From contig NZ_QLIQ01000001.1 in assembly GCF_003428165.1 (NCBI RefSeq), positions 124,001 to 188,000 of the forward strand: a stretch of DNA of 64,000 nucleotides, in the 5' to 3' direction. This DNA is from Cysteiniphilum litorale. Lineage in GTDB: Bacteria > Pseudomonadota > Gammaproteobacteria > Francisellales > Francisellaceae. A program made the translations under genes and the position numbers. The notes beneath the pieces are model-generated. The model saw nothing but the letters and a program-made list of their open reading frames with translations. It did no database searches and had not been told where the DNA came from. This document shows, one piece after another, positions 53,038 to 62,466 of this stretch; positions within the stretch are counted from its first letter, which is position 1; every line of letters starts with the position of its first letter.

Positions 53038-55233
53038 ATGACCGTGATGCTCGATATGATTAAATCGCTGAATAAAGCGCAGCAAGAAGCCGTGCTTTTA
53101 GCAAATGAAAATGCATTGGTTTTAGCCGGAGCGGGCAGTGGTAAGACGCGTGTGTTAACGCATCGCATTGCCTACTTGTGTCAGGAGAGAAACATCTCAC
53201 CTTTGAATATATTGGCAGTGACCTTTACCAATAAAGCAGCACGCGAGATGCGCGGTAGGGTTGAGGAGCTTCTAGGCTTTTCAACCGTTGGTATGTGGAT
53301 TGGTACATTTCACGGAATAGCACATAGATTATTGCGCCAACATGCACAAGAGATCGGTTTTGATCGACGCTTTAAAGTGCTCGACCAAGATGATCAATTA
53401 CAAGTCGTTAAGAAAGTTATCCAAAGTTTAAACCTAGATGAGAAATATTATCCACCTAAGTATTTTCAAGGCTTTATTAATGGCAAAAAAGATGAAGGCA
53501 TTCGCGCGATTGATCTGCCAACAGCCGAATTTGATAGTGAGGTGGTTAAAATATATCAAGCCTATGAAGCGCGCCTGAAAGCAGATAATGCATTGGATTT
53601 TGCTGATTTGCTACTATACGCTTATGAGTTGTTTAAACACAATGAAGTGCTTCGCAGCTATTATCAAAAGCGCTTTCAATATGTATTGGTTGATGAGTTT
53701 CAAGATACCAATAGTGTGCAATATAAATGGTTGATGTGTTTAAAATCACAAAATAACGCTTTTATGGCGGTGGGTGATGATGATCAATCTATTTATGGTT
53801 GGCGTGGTGCTAAGGTTGAAAATATTGAACATTATCTTGCAGATCTATCACCGGTAAAAGTCGTGCGTTTGGAGCAAAATTATCGCTCAACACAGCTGAT
53901 TTTAGATGCGGCTAATGCGGTGATTGCCAATAACAGCAACCGCATGGGTAAGATGCTGTGGTCTGAAGCTGAAAAAGGTGAGCCTATAGCGCTTTATGAG
54001 GCGTTTAATGAGCGCGATGAAGCGGATTATATTGCCGATAAAATTGATGATCTGCATCATAATCAATCTATTTCCTTGGCTGATATTGCTATATTATATC
54101 GCTCTAATGCGCAATCACGTGTGATTGAAGAAGCATTACTTAAGCGCGGGTTGTCTTATCGCATTTATGGGGGCTTACGCTTCTTTGATCGTGCGGAAAT
54201 CAAAGATGCATTGGCGTATATGCGCTTAATTGCCTTGCGTGCTGATAACTTAGCCTTTGAACGAGTTATTAATTTACCAACGCGCGGCATTGGTAATAAA
54301 ACCTTAGAGAGTATCCGTGAATATGCCGGAGCAAATGATCTGTCATTGTGGCATGCGACATTACAGATGATTGAAATAAAAGCGTTTAGTAGTCGAGCAT
54401 CTCAAGCACTGCAGCGCTTTATTGATTTGATTGAAGATATGTCTTCGTTGAAAGATGCATTGACTTTAGGGCAGTTAATGCGTCATGTACTTGATGCCAG
54501 TGGTTTGATGCTGATGTATCAAGAATCTAAAGCTGAAAAAGCACAACAAAAGCATGAAAACTTAAAAGAGTTGGTCAATGCCGCTAATGAATTTATCCCG
54601 CCTGTGGAGGATGTCGCTGATGAGGATTTACTGGTTGAGTTCTTAAGCTTTGCCGTGCTTGAGTCAGGGGAGATGCAAGCTGAGGATAATATGGACGCGG
54701 TGCAATTGATGACTTTGCATACTGCAAAAGGGCTTGAATTTCCGTATGTGTTTATGACAGGGCTTGAAGATGGCTTGTTTCCGTCATCGCGTTCGATTGA
54801 GGTGCGTGAGAAGTTAGCTGAAGAAAGGCGCCTTTGTTATGTGGGTATCACGCGTGCAATGCGTTATCTGACCTTAAGCTTCAGTAAAGTGCGCCATCAA
54901 TATGGCGATGTTAATTATCAGATTAAGTCGCGATTTTTAGATGAGATTCCGGATGAGTATATTCAATATGTGCGCCAGCAAGTGAAAAAAACACCATCGG
55001 CAAAAGCTAAGAAAGCAAGTTTTGGCATGTCGCCTTTTGAGTTTATGAAAATTCAAAGTGCAAATAGCAATGCCTTTAAATCAGGTGACTGTGTAGTTCA
55101 TCCAAAGTTTGGTATCGGCGTGGTTTTAAAAACCGAAGGACAGAATGATGATTTATGTTATCATATTGACTTTCAAGCCGGAGGTGGCAAAAAGGTGTTG
55201 CTTGCCAATATGGCGAAGCTGACAAAATTATAA
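53038..55233 (+). CDS. uvrD: DNA helicase II (UvrD)
   Basis: SF1A 3'-5' helicase for nucleotide excision and mismatch repair, 731 residues. Walker A AGAGSGKTR is at 30-38, motif Ib LNILAVTFTNKAAREM, Walker B VDEFQDTN, motif III GDDDQSIYGWRGA, motif IV RLEQNYRS, motif V TLHTAKGLEF and motif VI ERRLCYVGITRAMRYL are all seen. The Tudor-like C-terminus (GDCVVHPKFGIGVVLKTEGQNDDLCYHIDFQAGGGKKVLL) marks UvrD rather than Rep. Starts at 53023, 53038 and 53047 are possible; 53038 is taken on alignment with E. coli. Confidence 0.95.
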   Translation: MTVMLDMIKSLNKAQQEAVLLANENALVLAGAGSGKTRVLTHRIAYLCQERNISPLNILAVTFTNKAAREMRGRVEELLGFSTVGMWIGTFHGIAHRLLRQHAQEIGFDRRFKVLDQDDQLQVVKKVIQSLNLDEKYYPPKYFQGFINGKKDEGIRAIDLPTAEFDSEVVKIYQAYEARLKADNALDFADLLLYAYELFKHNEVLRSYYQKRFQYVLVDEFQDTNSVQYKWLMCLKSQNNAFMAVGDDDQSIYGWRGAKVENIEHYLADLSPVKVVRLEQNYRSTQLILDAANAVIANNSNRMGKMLWSEAEKGEPIALYEAFNERDEADYIADKIDDLHHNQSISLADIAILYRSNAQSRVIEEALLKRGLSYRIYGGLRFFDRAEIKDALAYMRLIALRADNLAFERVINLPTRGIGNKTLESIREYAGANDLSLWHATLQMIEIKAFSSRASQALQRFIDLIEDMSSLKDALTLGQLMRHVLDASGLMLMYQESKAEKAQQKHENLKELVNAANEFIPPVEDVADEDLLVEFLSFAVLESGEMQAEDNMDAVQLMTLHTAKGLEFPYVFMTGLEDGLFPSSRSIEVREKLAEERRLCYVGITRAMRYLTLSFSKVRHQYGDVNYQIKSRFLDEIPDEYIQYVRQQVKKTPSAKAKKASFGMSPFEFMKIQSANSNAFKSGDCVVHPKFGIGVVLKTEGQNDDLCYHIDFQAGGGKKVLLANMAKLTKL

Positions 55234-57018
55234 TGCTTTTGTTTGCGCGGTAAGCCACGCTTTAATTGCTTCGTCACTAATCATAGGCAATATTTCTTTT
55301 TCGACACGCAAGTGGTAACTATTAATCTGTTTAATTTCATCATTAGTCAAAAGTGCAGTATCGATTAGATTACGCGCATAAGGCACAAGTGTGAGATCTT
55401 CAAAACAGTAAAAATCGCCAAAATCACGATGTGCCTGCTCGCGCATTGGTTTAACAAAACATAAGTTCTCGATGCGAATACCAAACTGGTGAGGGAAATA
55501 AACACCCGGTTCATTACTCACAATCATGCCAGACTCAAGTGATTGATTACTAAACGCCGGAGAAATACGCTGTGGTCCTTCATGCACACATAGGAAACTG
55601 CCAACGCCGTGCCCTGTGCCATGCCCGTAGTTTAACTGTTGTTGCCATAATGGCTGACGAGCGAGTGTATCTAGCTGCTCGCCACGCGTGCCTTTAGGAA
55701 AGCTTGCATTTTGAATCGCTAGATGTCCCTTAAGCACTAAAGTGTAATAGTATTTATGCTCTGAGGTTGGGTTGCCCAGATGAAATACACGCGTGATATC
55801 TGTGGTACCTTCCAAATATTGACCACCTGAATCTAGTAAGTAAAGACTGCTATTATCAATGACTTTAGAAGTCTTTGCAGATGAGCGGTAGTGAATAATC
55901 GCGCCATTTGAGGCAAAGCCGCTAATGGTGTCAAAGCTCGTGCCTTTGAAATTAGGTTGCTTTTGGCGGAATTTTAATAGCATATCTTGCGCTTTAAGCT
56001 CATCAACACCTTCATGCCAATGATTTTCAAGCCAGTGAATAAACTCAATCATGGCAATAGCATCTTTTTTATGCGCATACTTACTACCATCAATTTCGGT
56101 GATATTTTTGCATGCTTTGGCAAGTGCAATAGGTGATGGCGCAAAATGACCATTACAGTCGATATTTAAGTTTTGTAAGATCGCATAATTTGCCGTATTA
56201 GGATCAATCCAGATTTTACCTTGAAGCTTAGATAATTTTGGGTAAAACGCATCATAACTTACGATGCTAATCCCTTGAGTATTCAGTGTGGTTTTAACCT
56301 CATCACTCAATTTAGAAGCATCAACAAAAAACTCACAACGATCTTTGTAAAGGATCACATAGCTAATCACTAAGGGGTTAAAGTTAATATCATTACCACG
56401 AATATTGAGTAACCACGCAATTTCATCAAGCATGCTAACAATTAATGCATCGACTTTATTCTTGTGCATTAGGGCACGCATTTCTTTAAGCTTCGTCGTG
56501 GTATCTTTACCACTGAAATGATCTTTTTGCAAAAAGGTAGCAGCACGTGGTAGTACGCTTTGATCATTAAGCATGGTGCGTGCTTGATCGATTAAATTGT
56601 CTTGATCAAAAACACATTTGCCTTCAAGTGAGTGCATAAGCTCCTCAAGATGTTCAGCACGTTTAATCGATACGGTGGTTGGGTCAATGGCAATGGTTTT
56701 GCCATAGGCATTATCTCTTAGCCAATTTTCCAGCTCGGAAACAAAACCTTGCTGTTTTTGTAAGCTATAGATATTGCGATCAAGCTGCGCTTCAGCTTGC
56801 AAGAAATAACGTCCATCCGTCCAAAGAAGGGCATTATTTTGACCAATTAATGCCTCACCAGCACTGCCATCAAATTCGCTTATCCAAGGGCGGCGTTGCC
56901 AAGCTTTAGGTAAATACTCGTTATTATGTGCATCTGTGGATGGTGCAAGATAAAAATCATATTGTTTTTGCTGCATTAATTGACGTAATGTTTGAACTTT
57001 TGTGGAGGTCTCTAGCAT
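55228..57018 (-). CDS. pepP: Xaa-Pro aminopeptidase (M24B family)
   Basis: Metallo-aminopeptidase releasing an N-terminal residue next to proline, 596 residues, long three-domain form as in eukaryotic and Francisella types (two creatinase-like N-domains, then the pita-bread catalytic domain). Metal ligands: the Asp pair of DSGGQYLEGTTDITR, the His of YGHGTGHGVGSFLCVHEGPQ, and the Glu residues in SNEPGVYFP and FGIRIENLCFV. The end overlaps uvrD's 3' end by six bases in convergent orientation. Confidence 0.92.
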   Translation of the reverse strand: MLETSTKVQTLRQLMQQKQYDFYLAPSTDAHNNEYLPKAWQRRPWISEFDGSAGEALIGQNNALLWTDGRYFLQAEAQLDRNIYSLQKQQGFVSELENWLRDNAYGKTIAIDPTTVSIKRAEHLEELMHSLEGKCVFDQDNLIDQARTMLNDQSVLPRAATFLQKDHFSGKDTTTKLKEMRALMHKNKVDALIVSMLDEIAWLLNIRGNDINFNPLVISYVILYKDRCEFFVDASKLSDEVKTTLNTQGISIVSYDAFYPKLSKLQGKIWIDPNTANYAILQNLNIDCNGHFAPSPIALAKACKNITEIDGSKYAHKKDAIAMIEFIHWLENHWHEGVDELKAQDMLLKFRQKQPNFKGTSFDTISGFASNGAIIHYRSSAKTSKVIDNSSLYLLDSGGQYLEGTTDITRVFHLGNPTSEHKYYYTLVLKGHLAIQNASFPKGTRGEQLDTLARQPLWQQQLNYGHGTGHGVGSFLCVHEGPQRISPAFSNQSLESGMIVSNEPGVYFPHQFGIRIENLCFVKPMREQAHRDFGDFYCFEDLTLVPYARNLIDTALLTNDEIKQINSYHLRVEKEILPMISDEAIKAWLTAQTKAL

Positions 57019-57169
57019 GAAGTTGTCCCTATTGCTTATTTCATAAGTTGTGGTTATTTAATCGTAGATGCTTGCTATAAACAATAAAATTTAAATTTTT
57101 TCATTGAAAAAGCGCTAACAACACTCCCAGTCTGCTAAAAAGTTAACTATACTAGCCAAGGTTTAATTA

Positions 57170-57213
57170 AAAGGAGTAGCTTCTTTATTGAGAAGCTCCC
57201 GCAATGTCCTGTT
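57170..57213 (+). promoter_or_regulatory. 5' leader hairpin of the OmpA-family gene
   Basis: GGAGTAGCTTC and GAAGCTCCC pair with a one-base bulge around TTTATTGA, about 60 bases before the start codon. Stable 5' hairpins protect ompA mRNA in other bacteria; that this one does is inference. TATACT at 57148-57153 is a possible -10 box. Confidence 0.4.
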
Positions 57214-57257
57214 AACGGATAAACTATTTTTATAACCGAAAAAAATGAGGAAGAAAC

Positions 57258-58265
57258 ATGAAGAAAAAAATCATTGTTGGCTTATTAGCAGCGGGCTTGT
57301 GCTCTGCAGCTTTCGCAGCGAATGATCATAGCAACCAATTATATGGACAGTTTGGCTTAGGTGGTTATATCAATCATAGCTATTCTCAAAGTGGTCCTGC
57401 TGTATCAGGCACGGTTGGTTATGGCTTTAACAAGAACCTTGCGGCACAAGCAAGTGTTAGCTACATGGGCAACAACCAAAAAACTGTTTTAGCGGAAGGT
57501 ATCTGGAATTTTGCGAATAACACGAAATTCACACCATATGTTGCGATCGGTGGTGGTTACATGAGTTTAACAACGAACTCATTTGGTCTTGATGCAGGTG
57601 CTGGTGTTAAGTATGACTTCGCGCCGAATGCTTATATCTCAGCTGATTACCGTTATCTTCAATCATTTGGTTCTAAGACGCCAAATGGTAGCATGATTAC
57701 TGTTGGTCTTGGTTTGTACTTCGGTGGTGCGAATAACACATCTGCTTATGGCGCTATGGGTCCTGTGGCAGCAGATCAACAAGCACGTGAAGATGAGTAT
57801 CATGCAGCTTATGCATTACCAAAGAATGTGATGGAATGCCAAGCAGGTACTTCTGAAATGACACGTGAGTCTATTGGTTGCTATACGGTTGATGGCGATA
57901 AAGTAACAATGCATTTAGATGCTAAGTTTGCTTATAGCAGCTATGCATTGAATGCAAAAGCTAAAGCGGCAATTGGCAACCTAATCAACTTTATGAACGA
58001 GTATGATATTAAGAAAGTGGTATTACAAGGCTTTGCTTCACAAGGTAAAAAAGGTCCAGCATTTGCACAATACAACCAGCAGTTATCAGTTAACCGTGCG
58101 CAAGCGGTTAAATCGTATATGATTTCTAAAGGTGTTGATGCAAGCAATATTGAAGTGGTTGGTTATGGTTATACACGCCCATTAGTACCAAACACAACAA
58201 AAGCTAATCAGTCAATCAACCAGCGTGTTGAGGCAAGTATTCCTGTTCCTTTAAAGGCTCAGTAA
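57258..58265 (+). CDS. OmpA-family outer-membrane protein
   Basis: Outer membrane protein of 335 residues. A signal peptide (MKKKIIVGLLAAGLCSAAFA) is followed by an eight-strand barrel (GQFGLGGYINHSYSQSG, GYGFNKNLAAQASVSYMG, FTPYVAIGGGYMSL, GAGVKYDFAPNAYISADYRYLQSF) and the OmpA peptidoglycan-binding domain (NQQLSVNRAQAVKSYMISKGVDASNIEVVGYG and NQRVE). The common GHTD is GFASQ here. A short Cys pair (MECQAGT, SIGCYT) lies in the linker. The leader at 57177-57210 has an AGCTTC/GAAGCT hairpin; the transcript is probably abundant. A GAGGAAG site precedes the ATG. Confidence 0.9.
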   Translation: MKKKIIVGLLAAGLCSAAFAANDHSNQLYGQFGLGGYINHSYSQSGPAVSGTVGYGFNKNLAAQASVSYMGNNQKTVLAEGIWNFANNTKFTPYVAIGGGYMSLTTNSFGLDAGAGVKYDFAPNAYISADYRYLQSFGSKTPNGSMITVGLGLYFGGANNTSAYGAMGPVAADQQAREDEYHAAYALPKNVMECQAGTSEMTRESIGCYTVDGDKVTMHLDAKFAYSSYALNAKAKAAIGNLINFMNEYDIKKVVLQGFASQGKKGPAFAQYNQQLSVNRAQAVKSYMISKGVDASNIEVVGYGYTRPLVPNTTKANQSINQRVEASIPVPLKAQ

Positions 58266-58413
58266 GTATTTTTGTCTGAATTGTAATCAGCCTTATTTTG
58301 TCAAGGCTACCTTCTTCTGAATTGTTATTTATTTCTTAAATTTTTTAGTTCGCATTCATTCGGAAATCGGATAGAATAGCCCGAAATTTCCATAAAGCGA
58401 AACTTCAAAATCC

Positions 58414-58986
58414 ATGTCAAAAATTACACCTACTTTCATTAAAGAAGTCTTTGATGCTTCACGTGTTATTGTACCTCAGCAAACTTTAGAAGCATCATTT
58501 GAAAAAGTGGCAACTGAGATTACACAAAATCATATCAAAGATAATCCGATTGCTGTGTGCGTGATGAATGGTGGTTTATTTATTACCTCAGAGATTGTCA
58601 AACGTTTACGCTTTCCATTACAGGTTGATTATATTCATGCCAGCCGTTATGGCAATGAGTACACAGGTGCCAATATGCTAAATTGGGTTAAAACACCTAA
58701 TATTAACCCGCAAGGTCGCACAGTTATTTTGTTTGATGATATCTTGGATGGTGGTTTAACCTTAGCTGAAGTTAAACGTTATTACGAAGATCGAGGCGCG
58801 TTAAATGTCTTAACAGCAGTGATGCTTGATAAAAAAGCACCAAGAGATAAAGGTGGCTTGATCAAAGCAGACTACGCTGGTCTTGAAGTTGAAAATGAAT
58901 TTTTATTTGGTTTTGGTCTGGATTATCACGGTTATATGCGCAATGTGCCAGAGATTCGTGCCGTAGACACAAAGCATATGATTTAA
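58414..58986 (+). CDS. hpt: Hypoxanthine-guanine phosphoribosyltransferase
   Basis: Purine salvage enzyme of 190 residues that makes IMP or GMP from the free base and PRPP. The PRPP loop VILFDDILDGGLTLAEV is near 105-120, CVMNGGLFITSEIVKRL near 49-65, and the base-binding end NEFLFGFGLDYHGYMRNVPEIRAV. The type resembles the hypoxanthine-guanine enzyme of Pseudomonas and Legionella. GCGAA precedes the ATG, a weak ribosome site. Confidence 0.93.
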   Translation: MSKITPTFIKEVFDASRVIVPQQTLEASFEKVATEITQNHIKDNPIAVCVMNGGLFITSEIVKRLRFPLQVDYIHASRYGNEYTGANMLNWVKTPNINPQGRTVILFDDILDGGLTLAEVKRYYEDRGALNVLTAVMLDKKAPRDKGGLIKADYAGLEVENEFLFGFGLDYHGYMRNVPEIRAVDTKHMI

Positions 58987-59009
58987 TTACTCTTTTATTA
59001 TTTTTTCTT

Positions 59010-59792
59010 ATGATCATTGATTCTCATTGTCACCTTAACTATTTAGAAAAAGAAGGACAACCCACACTTCAGGAAATTGTTGCTGAAGCCAAAGCGAAAG
59101 GCGTTGAAGAAATCATCTCGATCGCGACCACCTTGGAAGATGTCGAAGCAATTAAAGCAATTGCTTTAACATTTCCCGAAGTTTATTATTCCGTCGGTGT
59201 TCATCCCAGTGAAGTTGAAGGTGTTCAACCGCTTGAGGCGCAAACTATTATCGATTATATCGATCATGATAAATGTGTCGCGATTGGTGAGACAGGGCTT
59301 GATTATTATTACAATGATCAAGAGACGCATTCGCTGCAACAGCAGAAGTTTATTGCCCACATTGAAGCGGCAAAAATATTAAAAAAACCTATTATTGTGC
59401 ACACGCGTGGTGCGAAAGAAGATACATTAGCTATTTTAAAAACACATGCCATTGACCAATGCGGTGGCGTGTTGCATTGCTTTACCGAAGATTGGGACAT
59501 GGCAAAAAAAGCCCTTGATATGGGAATGTATATTTCAATCTCAGGCATTGTGACCTTTAAAAATGCACAAGATGTGCAAACTATGGCACAAAAAATCCCT
59601 TTAGATCGCTTGTTGATTGAAACCGATGCGCCATATTTGACGCCCGTACCGTATCGTGGTAAACCGAATTATCCAGCGTATGTTTATTATGTCGCGGAAT
59701 TCTTAGCAAAACTGCGTGGCGAGAATTTTGAACACTTTTGTCAGGCAACAAAAGAAAACACTAAGCGTTTGTTTTGTGGTATGAAAGATTAA
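59010..59792 (+). CDS. tatD: TatD-family metal-dependent DNase
   Basis: TIM-barrel metal hydrolase of 260 residues, in the group also called YcfH/YjjV. IDSHCHLNYL gives the first metal His pair; VGVHPSEV, AIGETGLDYYYN, IVHTRGA, GGVLHCFTEDW and LIETDAPYLTPVPYRGKPNYPAYV are all characteristic. Has 3'-5' exonuclease activity in studied members. It lies 23 bases after hpt and may be cotranscribed. Confidence 0.93.
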   Translation: MIIDSHCHLNYLEKEGQPTLQEIVAEAKAKGVEEIISIATTLEDVEAIKAIALTFPEVYYSVGVHPSEVEGVQPLEAQTIIDYIDHDKCVAIGETGLDYYYNDQETHSLQQQKFIAHIEAAKILKKPIIVHTRGAKEDTLAILKTHAIDQCGGVLHCFTEDWDMAKKALDMGMYISISGIVTFKNAQDVQTMAQKIPLDRLLIETDAPYLTPVPYRGKPNYPAYVYYVAEFLAKLRGENFEHFCQATKENTKRLFCGMKD

Positions 59793-59959
59793 TAACTCAA
59801 TTATAATACCCTAGGAAATTTAAACTGATGTACCCGCTCAATTTGGGAAAGTTGCTAAAGATTACCGTTTATCAAAATCTAACCTGCTGGGTAGTTGCAA
59901 ATATTGTCTAAATCTCCAATTATTAGCGATAAGATTGTCAATTTGAGGAAGCAGCAAAA

Positions 59960-60073
59960 ATGACCACCTTCCACTCATATGAAAACGAAACCACGGACTT
60001 TAAGCGTGAACTTAATGACAGGCTGGAAAAGGAAGTGATTGCCTTTTTAAATTCTGCAAAAGGTGGTCACTAG
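59960..60073 (+). pseudogene. Truncated AlbA_2 (divergent AAA) domain gene
   Basis: A 37-codon frame, MTTFHSYENETTDFKRELNDR then LEKEVIAFLNSAKGGH, is the start of an AlbA_2/schlafen-like ATP-binding protein, where ETxxxEFKREL...EVVAFLNSxxGG should lead into IYIGI. Here it stops at TAG 60071-60073 exactly where the conserved glycine-rich part ends. GAGGAAG precedes the ATG, so the remnant may still be translated. Intact members have 350-500 residues. The 59793-59959 stretch before it shows nothing else. Only the beginning survives, which points to a past deletion. Confidence 0.65.
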
Positions 60074-60106
60074 CGGATAATCGAATGATTGAATATGGGT
60101 AAGAAT

Positions 60107-60751
60107 ATGAAACAAAACCAATTTACAGAACAAACTATTTGGCAGTATTGCCTTGACCATACCAAGCCAAACTCACCACTTTTACAAGCGTTAAAGGCGG
60201 ACACTGAGAGCTCAGTACATGGTGCGCAGATGTTATCAGAAACGATTGTCACTAAGCTTTTGCAGTTTTTTATCAAAATGCAAAATCCAAAAATATGCGT
60301 TGATTTAGGCACCTTTAGTGGCTTATCAGCACTAGCTATGGCGGAAGCAACTGCTGATAATGCTTTAATATATACGATTGATCGCACACATCAATCTGGA
60401 CATGAACTAGCTTGTAAGTATATTGAAGAAAGCAGCGTTGGTTATAAAATTAAAATGCTTATTCAAGAGGGCATTGATGCAATAAGCAAGCTTCCTGATG
60501 ATATTGATTTTGCGTTTATTGATGCGGATAAAATGCAAACAAAATGCTATTTTGATTTGCTATTGCCGAAGTTAAGTGCAAAGGGCATGATCATTGTCGA
60601 TGATGTGTTATGGCGAGGTGAGGTGCTTGATCCTGTGGATAAGCGCGCCAAAGCATTAGATGATTTTAATCAATATATTTGTAGTCATCCACAAGTGGAT
60701 AATTTAATATTGCCAATCAGACACGGATTACATCTAGTCATTAAAAAATAA
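60107..60751 (+). CDS. Class I SAM-dependent O-methyltransferase (methyltransferase 3 family)
   Basis: Methyltransferase of 214 residues related to catechol/caffeoyl-CoA O-methyltransferases. Motif I VDLGTFSGLSALAMAEA near 69-84, IDADKMQTKCYFDLLLPKLSAKGMIIVDDVLWRG near 140-175 with the metal-binding Asp residues. The ATG at 60107 is preferred; two earlier starts lack a ribosome site. Substrate is unknown; a catechol or similar phenol is possible. Confidence 0.85.
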   Translation: MKQNQFTEQTIWQYCLDHTKPNSPLLQALKADTESSVHGAQMLSETIVTKLLQFFIKMQNPKICVDLGTFSGLSALAMAEATADNALIYTIDRTHQSGHELACKYIEESSVGYKIKMLIQEGIDAISKLPDDIDFAFIDADKMQTKCYFDLLLPKLSAKGMIIVDDVLWRGEVLDPVDKRAKALDDFNQYICSHPQVDNLILPIRHGLHLVIKK

Positions 60752-60772
60752 GAAATTAAAAAAGTACATGCG

Positions 60773-61396
60773 ATGAATACAACGATTAACCATTTTGTAA
60801 TGCAATCCATTCAGGTCAGCGCTGATAATGCACCTATTGCCATTTTTTTGTTGGGTGCCAACGGTTCGGGCAAAAGCTCATTACGTGCTTATTTGGATTT
60901 ATCAAATATCCAAACGAATATTGATCCTGATGCACTTAATCGCATTGCGATGTTAAAAAATAAAGACAATCCATTGATCTTTGCATCAAAGCAAGCGATT
61001 ACTTTATATAAAGCTGCACTTGATAATAGCTTAAACACTTGTATGGAAAGCACATTTTCAGGTAAAAGTATTTTAAGTCGTATCTTGCGCGCTAAACAAC
61101 AAGGTTATCGCACTGTATGCTATTTTATGGGCTTGGAATCTGTTGAGCTAAATATCGAGCGTGTTGCCCATCGAGTGAAAAAAGGAGGGCATGATATTGC
61201 TACTGAGCTTATCATCAAACGCTATGATGAATCAGTCGCTAATCTCATCAATCATCACTATTTATTTGACGAGTTACATGTGATTGATAACAGCTTAGAT
61301 TATTATCGTTTGCAGTTTTCACGTTATCAAGATCAAGCGGTTCAATATGAGAAAATATTGCCTTGGGCTAATGGTATTTATAGACAAATTAATTAA
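60773..61396 (+). CDS. Zeta-toxin-like P-loop kinase without a paired antitoxin
   Basis: AAA-type kinase domain of 207 residues. Walker A GANGSGKSS is at 28-36, NIDPDALNRIAM and ESTFSGKSILSRILRAKQQGY follow, and RVAHRVKKGGHDIATELIIKRYDESV is the zeta hallmark (R-V-x-x-GGH-(D)). Zeta toxins phosphorylate UDP-N-acetylglucosamine. Chromosomal stand-alone members are common and often not toxic. The gene follows the methyltransferase after 21 bases and precedes speB by 30 bases with no epsilon-like antitoxin. Confidence 0.8.
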   Translation: MNTTINHFVMQSIQVSADNAPIAIFLLGANGSGKSSLRAYLDLSNIQTNIDPDALNRIAMLKNKDNPLIFASKQAITLYKAALDNSLNTCMESTFSGKSILSRILRAKQQGYRTVCYFMGLESVELNIERVAHRVKKGGHDIATELIIKRYDESVANLINHHYLFDELHVIDNSLDYYRLQFSRYQDQAVQYEKILPWANGIYRQIN

Positions 61397-61426
61397 TCAA
61401 ACAATAAATAGAAGGAAAGCGCATAA

Positions 61427-62383
61427 ATGAGTGAATTAGTTGATGCAGCCATTGCGCGTAAAGCGCTAAAAGGATCACAATTTGAGATGACTTATGGTGG
61501 GGTAACGAGTTTTATGCGTCGTAACTACACCAAAGATCTGACAAATGTTGATGTTGCTGTCAGTGGTGTGCCTTTTGATTTGGCAGTCACCTATCGCTCA
61601 GGTGCCCGCTTAGGACCAAGAGCGATACGCGCGGCATCAGTACAACTTGCGGAGCTTACCACATTTCCATGGGGTTTTAACCCTTTTGATGAGTTGGCTG
61701 TGATTGATTATGGTGATTGCTTTTTGGATCCACACAATCCGCTGACGACACCTCATGCTATCCAAGCGCATATAAGAAATTTACTTGATCACAACGTCTT
61801 TCCATTGACCTTTGGTGGCGATCACTATATTACCTATCCTATTTTAAAGGCAATGGCTGAAAAATACGGCAAAGGTTTGTCGGTGATTCATTTTGATGCA
61901 CACTGTGATACGTGGCGCGATGATGATGAAGACTCCTTAAATCATGGCACAATGTTTTATAAAGCCATTAAAAATGGAGTTGTCGATCCTAAGCATTCAG
62001 CACAAATTGGCATTCGTACATGGAATCAAGACTTTATGGGAATGAATGTACTGGATGCGCCTTTTGTTCATGAGCATGGTGTTAAAACAGTCATCGAGCG
62101 TGTAAAGCAGATTGTTGGTGATAGACCAACGTATATTACTTTTGATATTGATTGTTTGGATCCGGCATTTGCACCAGGCACAGGCACTCCCGTGTCAGGG
62201 GGATTAAGTTCAGCGCAAGGCTTAGCTATTTTGCGTGGATTAACGGGTTTAAATTTGATTGGTGCTGATGTGGTTGAAGTTGCCCCTGCCTATGATCATG
62301 CTGAAATTACAGCGATTGCTGCGGCTCATGTTGCTTGTGACATGATTTGTCTTTTAGCACATGATAAAAAAATAAAAAAATAG
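61427..62383 (+). CDS. speB: Agmatinase
   Basis: Mn-dependent ureohydrolase splitting agmatine into putrescine and urea, 318 residues. Metal ligands: the His of FGGDHYITYP, Asp/His of VIHFDAHCDTW, and the Asp pair of TFDIDCLDPAFAPGTGTPVSGG. GVPFDLAVTYRSGARLGPRAIR is the SpeB N-terminal hallmark. AGAAGGAAA precedes the ATG. It works with SpeA at 50056, though the two are 10 kb apart, not in one operon. Confidence 0.95.
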   Translation: MSELVDAAIARKALKGSQFEMTYGGVTSFMRRNYTKDLTNVDVAVSGVPFDLAVTYRSGARLGPRAIRAASVQLAELTTFPWGFNPFDELAVIDYGDCFLDPHNPLTTPHAIQAHIRNLLDHNVFPLTFGGDHYITYPILKAMAEKYGKGLSVIHFDAHCDTWRDDDEDSLNHGTMFYKAIKNGVVDPKHSAQIGIRTWNQDFMGMNVLDAPFVHEHGVKTVIERVKQIVGDRPTYITFDIDCLDPAFAPGTGTPVSGGLSSAQGLAILRGLTGLNLIGADVVEVAPAYDHAEITAIAAAHVACDMICLLAHDKKIKK

Positions 62384-62466
62384 AAAAATGAACAAATAAT
62401 GAAAACAGCTAATCAATAAAGCCAATAATAGGTATTAAAAGCAAAAAGTGGGGGAGGCAGTTAAAC

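Noticed and set aside
51869..61396. Prophage or defence island spanning HepT-MntA, Imm-like protein and zeta kinase
   Set aside because: Housekeeping genes (uvrD, pepP, hpt, tatD) are interleaved and no integrase, capsid, or attachment repeat was seen.
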